Positions 57,201 to 64,000 of a stretch of 64,000 bases of DNA are shown piece after piece; the first letter of the stretch is position 1, and each line of letters begins with the position of its first letter. This DNA comes from Ctena decussata (taxonomy: Eukaryota > Mollusca > Bivalvia > Lucinida > Lucinidae): the NCBI GenBank assembly GCA_963989385.1, contig OZ022501.1, positions 24,498,602 through 24,562,601 of the forward strand, given 5' to 3'. Below the pieces are notes generated by a model that was given only the letters and a program-made list of their open reading frames with translations, made no database searches and was not told the DNA's origin. The position numbers and the translations under genes are program-made.

Positions 57201-60200
57201 GTCTCTTGAGAAATCCTTAACTGAAGAACACGGCTGGTGTCTTGTAAAAACCTAAACTGAAAAATATGGGCAGTGTCGTAAGGTGCCTAAACTGAAAAAA
57301 AACATCATCATTATCTTTTGAAAAACTTAAAACAAAATACATGGGCGTCATCTTAAAAAAAAGCTCATCCTTAAATATATGCTTATGTCTTGAAAAGAAA
57401 TAAGCCTACAATAAGCTGGCAGCGTCTTCAGAAATATAAATTGAAATAATTCATATGAAAAGAAAGTTAGTAAGACATACACATATATATTGCTATATAA
57501 TGGGCTGTCAAGACGCATTTGTGCGTCCTATTACAGCACCTTGTTGCAATATACTAAACAAAATGCTTTCAAGACGCAGCTTGAAAAAGTGCCTTATTTG
57601 TGGCTTGATTCTCTTAGTTTTTAGGGACGAGTCATTTATTATCAGGTGGGGGGGGGGGGGGGGGGGCGAGTACATTTGGGGGGAGGGGGGGTCGGGGTCG
57701 GAATTGTTTTTGGTGATGTACTGGGGGGTCAGAAATCAATAAGCATCGGAGCAGGGGGTTCATATATTTTATTAGACATATGGGGGTCAGTATTCTTCCA
57801 TCAGTCTTCATTTTTAAAAAATGTCTCAGCTTCTGGGAGGCTAAACTGAAATACGTGGGTGATGACTTGTAACAACCTATACTGAAATACATAGGCAGTG
57901 TTTTAAGGAGGTTAAACAGAATAACTCATCATTACCTTGTGAAAACCGAACATGTGAATCATACCATGAAATGCAAGCGTAGTTTCTAGAAATAAATCAT
58001 TATCCTTGTTCATTAGCTTTGCTTTGCTTTTATCGTCTCTTTCTACAGTTAACCCTTCAGGCAAAATTCCGATTGTAGCAAAATGCTCACTTTACTTAAA
58101 TCATTTCTATGAAGTTTCATAAAAAGATATTTTAAAGAGTAAAGGATCTGTAGGCAAAGCACTACTCTTTGGACATGTATATAGCCACCTAAAAAGGGCA
58201 GGTAACTCTGTTGGACAATTTTCTGGTTGTAATAAAAAGCTGGCTTTACTGCAATCATTTTTACGAAATTTCACCAAGATAATTTCCAAACAGTAAAGGA
58301 GATATATAAACCCAAAACCACTTTTTTGAACACTGATAAGTGCCATCTCTATATCTCTATAAGAACTTAAAACTTAATGATTGACCTTTTCCCACTAACA
58401 GCTCTGAAGGAGTTATTCCAGAGTCCTATTCATACACCAAATTAAAAGACAATCCGTCAATATTTACTCAAGTTATCAATTGGAATCAAAGTTCAGACAG
58501 ACAAATGGAACACGAATGGTAAATGGAAAACGAATGGTATAGTCACTAAATTTGTGGCACATCACTGGGAAACTGCATACCTTCATAAGACTGCTACTAA
58601 AGCAGTTTAATGGGGCGATCACTGTTTGCTCAGATACAACTAACCCAATATTTAGGCCCTCACAATACACACCTTTCCATGTCCAAGTTATCCAGGGTAT
58701 CTAGAGACACCATGGGCTTGCGAACATCTTGTTCTGTGAAATATTTCTTCAATATGCACTGATCTGCATGGTCTTGGTATGTTGTCTGTGGCAGTGACTG
58801 AAAATAGAGTGAATGTGCATACTTTTGAAAATAGAATAAACATGCATACTTTTAAAAACTGAAAATAGCATAAAGGAATTATAAAAATGTTGAAAATAAT
58901 TATATTATTGATAATAATCAAACGTATACCACAAGCTCTCGACTGCAGCCTGGTGAGATTTAAAGTGAAAGTTTATAAAATTAAGTAAGAATCTTATAGA
59001 AATCTCCTCAAAGCTCATCTAAACAAATTTAAAACTTTGGTTTATATGCCAAATAATAATAATAATAATAAAAATTCAGTTTGTTTCTTCTTGATGGAGT
59101 GAAAACAAGATGTTCAAAAATCTGTTCCAAGAATCCCAAAAGAGCAAAATCAAATGAGAGTTTTGTCTCACATAAAATGGGACATGGAATATATGAAAAT
59201 GAGCTTTTTACTACGAAAGACGGGTGGTGACTTCAAAATTCATAGTTCAAGTTCACACTTCAGTGTTCATACTTCAAACTTCACAGTTCAGAACTCACAG
59301 TTCAAAATTCACACTTCATACTTCACAGTTCAAACTTCACACTTTACAGTTCATACAGACAAGATAATATTACTGTTCCATGTAAAATCACCATGTTTAT
59401 CGTGGAATCTGCAATATATTATAAGACAAGACTTTCAAAATGATGTACTCATCTCGACTGAAGTCTTTCTTAAAATAATATTTATTTGTTATCAAAAAGT
59501 ACTTGCGAGATTCTGAAATGCAAAGTGTAAATACTGAAACAATAAAAGTCTAGCCTCGTTTATATCGTTTGAAGCCACTGCAAACCTATCTCACTCATCC
59601 ATTAACCCCTGCTTTATTTTATTCATTTTTCCACTAGGTAAGGGAAGCAAAGCCCCATGGTTCGAAACTTTTGTTACGACAGGACACTTTCATTACTCTA
59701 ATAATTTACTGTAAGCTTGAAGGCATCACTTTCCACTCTGATCATATACATTTTAGGAACTTTTATACATGTTTGTGGCTACAGATCATGTACCCCCATA
59801 AAGGAAATTTCTTATCACCACAAAAAAGGCTGAAACTATTTTTATCGTTACTTAGAAGTTTCACAAAAATCTGTTGGAATTATGATTTTATATAGACTTT
59901 ATCATAATTTTATGCATGTATCTAGGTGGGGTAAGGGGAAAAATAAACCCAGAGGGACAGTTTTGAACCTCAAACTCAGCTTTTATTACCCTGATCATTT
60001 GCTGTAAGTTTGCTCTAAATCTGGTTCATGGCCAAGGGCAAATAACCCCCATAGGAGCAATCTTCAACCAGTGTCTACAAGAAGCTTTCATTACTTTTAG
60101 TTTAAACAGTATTTTTTTTTCATCATAGAAACATATACAATCAATTTATACAGTAATCATATGAAAGGATTTGATAACAACCTATAGAGCTCCTATGAGC

Positions 60201-63200
60201 GAACCTCGACCACTGTCTACATGAAGCTTTATTTCTTTTATTGTTATCAGTAAATTTCAGAAAAATCTGTTTAAATTATGATTTTATATAGATTTTACTA
60301 TATTTTTATTTGTGGGGCAGGGGGAAATAACTCTTGTGAGAAAAAGGTTTGAACATCAAATGCAGCTTTTATTACCAGAAACTGCTTCCAACTCTGATTT
60401 TATTCATGATTTTATACATGTACATAGCCCCACAACAGGGGCAGATAACCGCGTGAGGACAAAATGTTCATAGTCACGCAGAATTTTTGTTACCATGATC
60501 ATTTTTGAGAAGTTTTGTCCCGCTATTCCAAATAGTAAGGAGCTAGAGGCCAAAACCATATTGTGTGGGCATTAACAAGTGTCATTACTCTGTCATAAAT
60601 TATGGAAATTTATACCCGAAAATTAACATGTGACGGGGTATAAAAAGTTATACAGCATTGAAACACTTCTTGGAAGACCCTTGTATGCTGATTTTAGACT
60701 AGACTGTGAAGTTTGAATAATGAACTATGAATTATGAACTATGAAGTGTGAAGTATGAACTGTGAAGTATGAACTATGAAGTATGAATTGTGAAGTATGA
60801 AGTATCAAGTTTGAACTGTGAAGTATGAACTGTGGAGTCTAAATAATGAAGTAGGAATTGTGAAGTATGAATTTTGAAGTACGAAGTATGAACTGTGAAG
60901 TATGAAGTGTGAAGTATGAACATTGAAGAGTGAAGTATGAAGTGTGAAGTATGAGTTGAGAAGTATTACATGTATTATTATTATTATTTATTTTGGTATC
61001 ACAGATTAGAAGCATAAGACAATACAATAAGATATTAAATACACATTTAAAATACATGATTATACAATATCTTAATGTTTGCAAAGTTCCATGGCTTGCC
61101 AATCACTACCCAGGATGACACAAAAAAAGAGAAAGTGATTTCCCTTATTCCCATTGTGGTCCTGTGAAGATGATTTACAAGTCATAGTGAGGCACATTAG
61201 AAATAATGAAACTTAAATATATATTTGATTAAGAACATCCGACAGTACTTAAAACTCAAATTCATACAAGAATAGAAGATCAGTGAAAACCCACAAAATT
61301 AAGTTTGAACTGTGAAGTGTGAACTTAGAAGTATGAACTGTGAAGTATGAACTATGAAGTTTGAACTGTTAAGTGGGAAGTATGAACTATGAATGGTGAA
61401 GTATGTAATGTCACTTCCTGTTGTCTAGTGTATTTTGTATAACCTTTAAAACTATGAATAATGAACTTTGAAGTATGAACTATGGAGTGTGAAGTTTGAA
61501 CTACGAACTTTGAAGTCACCACCAGTCTTTCGTATTTTACTCTAAATGCACAGTTAAAATGCAGAGATGCAGCTAAAGCTTTTTAAAAAACACAAAAACT
61601 AGCAAAGCTAATGTGCATTTTTTTCGTTTTAGTTTTCTTAGTTCCATAGCATAATGCCTCATATTTATCACTCTGGTATTGAGATAAATGGCCTAAGCTA
61701 ATATGATAAATTTAAATGGGTACATTTACAGACTACTGAGGTATAGCGACTTTGCCAGTAATTTCCCATTTTTGCCTCCCTTCTCAACAGGGATCAACTC
61801 TTAAAGGAATTCTTTCCTTTAAGTGTAGACCCCATTTTGGAAGGACCTCATTGTTGTTCCCTTTGTAATACATTTGAGGAAAACATGATTGTTTACCTTT
61901 TCACCTTATTCAAAGAGTTCTGCAATATAAGTTTGATTTTGATTGCTGTACTGACTCCTAACATTTAGACAGCTTTACTGACTCTTAACATTTAGCCAGC
62001 TTATCTGAGCAAATAGTTAGTCCAAGATCAGACCGCTCTTAAGGAGTGCTTGTATCAAGATTAGATCAGGATTGGCAAATTTGGCATGTATTGTGATTTT
62101 CAACTGCATCACAATTAGGACATGCTTTGATGGGGAAAACAGATCTGTACAAATTTGATGATAATGAGTCCTGTAACTACTGAAATGGTTAGTATGCCTT
62201 TTCATTTTGAGTAAATATGATGGTGCTCCAAAAATTTAGATAATAGTGTGAAGTTAAATGACTGCATCTACATATCAAAGAAATTTTAGGTGTGAACTGA
62301 GGTTGTTATGGGGCTAGGGTACATACTTTCATTTTATATCTGACATTCAAGTATAATTTGAATAAAAAATATTTAACTCAATACCCCATCTGTGACATTT
62401 CCTATTCTTTGGTATGATGCCTTAGATAAATCCCTTTCGTCATTTCTGTTCAAGTTGTAGTCTTTTGGTTCTGCCTCTCTGGCTTGATGCCTGAAATTAG
62501 AAATAACCATTAAAACTCTAAAATTTGGGACACTTAAAAGAAGTAATTGTTTTGAAAATGGAACAGTTTGATTTTACAATGAAGAAATGTGTCATAAAGG
62601 TACAACTGAACTGGCAAACAGTGTAGTCTCTGAGTTTCCTTGGGTCTACCTGTCCCAATAATTAGAATCATATGGTTTCAAATTGATAAGTGTCATATGA
62701 AAAGGGACATTAAGCCATATCTGTACCATACATACTTTTCATTTTTTTATTTTTTTGGTCCCTCAGAATTCATAGATGATATATCCAAAAATGAATGTAC
62801 GCTGAGTAACTAAGCGTCAATCCACTATTGCAACATATCGTTGTTGGAGCAGACGTTCCGTTAGCTCAAAATGATAAAAAGACAAATGATCAAAGTCATT
62901 TCTTCAAAGGCGTCGGCTCAGTTGATCCTAGTCACAAAATTATCTTTAAAGGTACCTGTCACTAACAGTATAAAAGACTTCCACGGCGGTCACTTTGTTA
63001 GCATGAGGTTTACATGGTACAGTGGGGCTCTGACGTCACAAATCTAGTTACCACGACTGTAGTTGTGCAGTTTTATACAGATATAATTGAATCAAAAGAA
63101 ATCAGTTTTAAGCAGAATATTTGATCAGACAGTTGACTGTAACAAATTTCGATGGCCTTTAAAAGGATGCTTGTTGCATTAGACAGTAGATGCATAAAGT

Positions 63201-63785
63201 TTAAACTGCACTTCAGTGTAGTTCTTTGGCCCAGCAAAAGACCGGGAAAGGATTTGCAAATGACTGGTGCATAAGAATCCCCTGCTCTACTTGTCACACA
63301 GGCAACTATTATGAGTTGTTTTGCTGATCGAACTTGACCTGTATTTTATGATTATATACCTGTGTGTTAAATATGAATCCAATACACTAATCTTTTCAAA
63401 CGATAATGTTTGGTGTGATTTCAAACAACAGTTCTCTCTCTGTGCAGAGTTCATCTGGAAAGGGCTCACAGTCAAGATTTATCTGTCTAGAAGTCAAGAA
63501 GGTCCACACAACTGGGCACTTACTGACAGACACTTCAAGCAAAAGTTTGGTTATTTATTTGAAGACTTTCCTGGCCTCTGAAATTCCTCTCCTGTTTCTG
63601 ACATTGGCCAGAGTGTTCTATGGATTTAGCAACTTGTTTTGCTGTGACAGAGCTCACGAAACTACAGAAACTTACCAGTTTGAGTTTAATGTAGCTCTGC
63701 CATAGTTCATATGGTTTGATCTCAAGAAAAGGGAGCCTTTTCGTTCATAATAATCAGTAGCTCCCGCTACGCCTGAAGCCGCCAT
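51086..63785 (-). CDS. CFAP95: CFAP95 (C9orf135) homologue, complete, 5 exons, 220 aa
   Basis: Exons in transcript order: 63676-63785, 62385-62490, 58673-58797, 52815-52947 and 51086-51274 (663 nt with stop). All introns are GT-AG and all phases agree. The human protein is about 229 aa. Landmarks in order: ERKGSLxLRS (15-23), a Trp-His pair at the exon 1/2 junction followed by RExxPKDY, YxRxG (63-67), ETGAPSRGFGSVLPRHHKD (115-133), RKCHSQFTD (172-180) and NTWQDQSGIYANS (190-202). The GFGxVxPRH and NTWxDxSGIYAN motifs are diagnostic. CFAP95 is a microtubule-inner protein of ciliary and sperm-tail doublets; no enzyme activity is expected and no signal peptide or membrane segment is present. It converges with the kinase gene ending at 45777. 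Introns 2 and 3 carry large transposons. Confidence 0.92.
52815..52947 (-). CDS. CFAP95: CFAP95 exon 4
   Basis: Acceptor CATTTTCAG, donor CCT|GTAAGT, 133 nt. It encodes ETGAPSRGFGSVLPRHHKDY and ends DKDYVPVP. The block GFGxVxPRH, followed about 18 residues later by DYxPP/DKDYxP, identified the gene. Confidence 0.93.
54017..54504 (+). pseudogene. Decayed SWIM zinc-finger transposon protein fragment
   Basis: An ORF from 54017 to the stop at 54422-54424 encodes 135 aa. Its first 30 residues are merely the inverted repeat in translation. Real coding similarity begins near 54110: FTELTEDELRDLTIGIYQHK, YTDEHFDEKGSYE, IRSRHTSNKTYNLWVEYT and NPITGWYCGCRSGARTVGCR. This layout is typical of SWIM-domain proteins spread by transposons in invertebrates. 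The metal motif is damaged: CxC is present but the next pair reads GCRAH where the family has GCCAH. The stop at 54422 replaces the Trp of (V/I)WYLGY, since YLGYYRNE continues in frame to a second stop near 54508. Confidence 0.7.
54733..56566 (+). mobile_element. Pearl/HINE-like minisatellite element nested in the palindromic transposon
   Basis: Starts TAGAAACATGG, with GGGCCCCGCC near the 5' end. Continues with about ten roughly 156-bp monomers (marker AAAGGGGCATAATTCAGTAA at about 55384, 55568, 55723, 55880, 56036, 56195 and 56350), then GACGGACGGACGGACAGACG, then a hairpin ending GGCGGGGCCCT that pairs with the 5' GGGCCCCGCC. It is flanked by AAC (54730-54732 and 56567-56569). The opposite arm of the host transposon supplies the uninterrupted site, so both borders are exact. 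Confidence 0.85.
57170..58672. other. CFAP95 intron 3, distal part
   Basis: Weak tandem text of CTGAAATACATGGGCAGTGT type at 57180-57430 and 57845-57930 (also 53070-53215 on the other side of the transposon), and a G-rich run at 57646-57700. No coding signal. Confidence 0.4.
58673..58797 (-). CDS. CFAP95: CFAP95 exon 3
   Basis: Acceptor TATTTTCAG, donor AAAG|GTGTGT, phase 0 in and 2 out. It encodes SLPQTTYQDHADQ, then KKYFTEQDVRKPMVSLDTLD. This middle region is weakly conserved in the family; it is assigned by exact phase fit and by running into RETG of the next exon. Confidence 0.85.
59212..61534. mobile_element. 2.3-kb element with TIRs, subterminal repeat arrays and 6-bp target duplication
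   Basis: Terminal inverted repeats begin TACGAAAGAC(G/T)GGTGGTGA and continue TTCAAARTTCRTAG. Both ends are flanked by TTTTAC (59206-59211, 61535-61540). Inside each end lies an array of short AAGTATGAACTGTGAAGT-type repeats in mirror orientation: 59240-59355 on the left, and 60715-60960 plus 61300-61500 on the right. The core shows no recognisable coding region. Located in CFAP95 intron 2. Confidence 0.75.
61540..62384. other. CFAP95 intron 2, proximal part
   Basis: A copy of the CCTTCCAAAATGAGG-type dispersed repeat (inverted, 61770-61865) is the only recognisable piece. Intron 1 (62491-63675) shows nothing assigned. Confidence 0.4.
62385..62490 (-). CDS. CFAP95: CFAP95 exon 2
   Basis: Acceptor AATTTCAG, 106 nt. 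It encodes HQAREAEPKDYNLNRNDERD and then SKASYQRIGNVTDG. The donor used is GGG|GTATTG, chosen because it gives phase 0, which exon 3 requires. An upstream GT in the same exon (AAT|GTCACA) would also keep phase but is a poorer site. Confidence 0.85.
63676..63785 (-). CDS. CFAP95: CFAP95 exon 1
   Basis: ATG at 63785, donor TG|GTAAGT at 63676/63675, phase 2. It encodes MAASGVAGATDYYERKGSLF and onward to NYGRATLNSN. The split codon TG+G restores the Trp that precedes the conserved His of exon 2. ERKGSLxLRSxH is shared with the vertebrate protein. Confidence 0.92.
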
Positions 63786-63814
63786 GATTGCTTACATTGA
63801 CAGCGGATGTAGCG

Positions 63815-63827
63815 GAAGCCTAGCAAC
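63815..63827. promoter_or_regulatory. RFX X-box-like site upstream of CFAP95
   Basis: GAAGCC-T-AGCAAC, 30-42 nt upstream of the CFAP95 ATG. One half-site (AGCAAC, i.e. RGYAAC) is perfect, the other (GTTRCC consensus) matches 4 of 6, and the 1-nt spacer is allowed. RFX factors drive ciliary genes, so the position suits a ciliary gene; binding is inference. Confidence 0.45.
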
Positions 63828-64000
63828 GGGTAATTCGCACCACAGTATATTCGTACCTCTAAACAAGAATGGATTTTTCAAAAATAATCCCGTCAGATAT
63901 GTTGGTGTCAGTCGTCACGCATACTTCTAAAAAAAGTTGGGGTTTGTGCGGCATATTTTGGACTTACAGTTCTTTCAGTTTTAACAGCCCAAATTCGCAG

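Overview
This is eukaryotic genomic DNA, AT-rich and intron-rich, with short exons scattered among very dense small repeats. Palindromic MITEs, tRNA-derived SINEs and minisatellite elements of the 'pearl'/HINE type (short 5' end, tandem 145-166 bp monomers, ACGG-type microsatellite, 3' hairpin) point to a mollusc, most likely a bivalve; the species cannot be named from the sequence. Three protein genes can be assembled from exons whose splice sites and reading phases agree.

(1) At the left edge, on the minus strand, is the 5' part of a ceramide-kinase-like gene (exon 1 4352-4499, exon 2 2062-2262); the rest lies beyond position 1. A dead copy of its exon 2 lies at about 1141-1346. (2) At 17205-45777, on the plus strand, is a complete 11-exon paralogue encoding 491 residues: an N-terminal PH-like region, then a diacylglycerol/sphingolipid-kinase catalytic domain with GGDG. 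The two genes are head to head, 12.7 kb apart, and share the exon 1/exon 2 boundary in the same phase. (3) At 51086-63785, on the minus strand, is a complete 5-exon gene for a 220-residue homologue of CFAP95 (C9orf135), a ciliary/flagellar microtubule protein, with an RFX X-box-like site just upstream.

Layout: 1-4.5 kb, 5' end of kinase gene 1 and its repeat-rich introns; 4.5-17.2 kb, intergenic, with three pearl-like elements, several MITEs and a 107-bp higher-order repeat at 13.4-13.8 kb; 17.2-45.8 kb, kinase gene 2, with introns holding SINEs with 14- and 17-bp target duplications, many MITEs and a 3.2-kb compound minisatellite (36.8-40.0 kb) inside the 10-kb intron 9; 45.8-51.1 kb, the convergent intergenic interval; 51.1-63.8 kb, the CFAP95 gene. 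Its intron 3 contains a 3.9-kb palindromic DNA transposon with roughly 900-bp inverted arms and a decayed SWIM-finger coding fragment, itself split by a pearl-like insertion. Its intron 2 contains a 2.3-kb element with a 6-bp target duplication. The two kinase paralogues probably act on lipids at membranes; no functional link to the ciliary gene is implied. No prokaryotic features, CRISPR array, rRNA or intact tRNA gene was seen.
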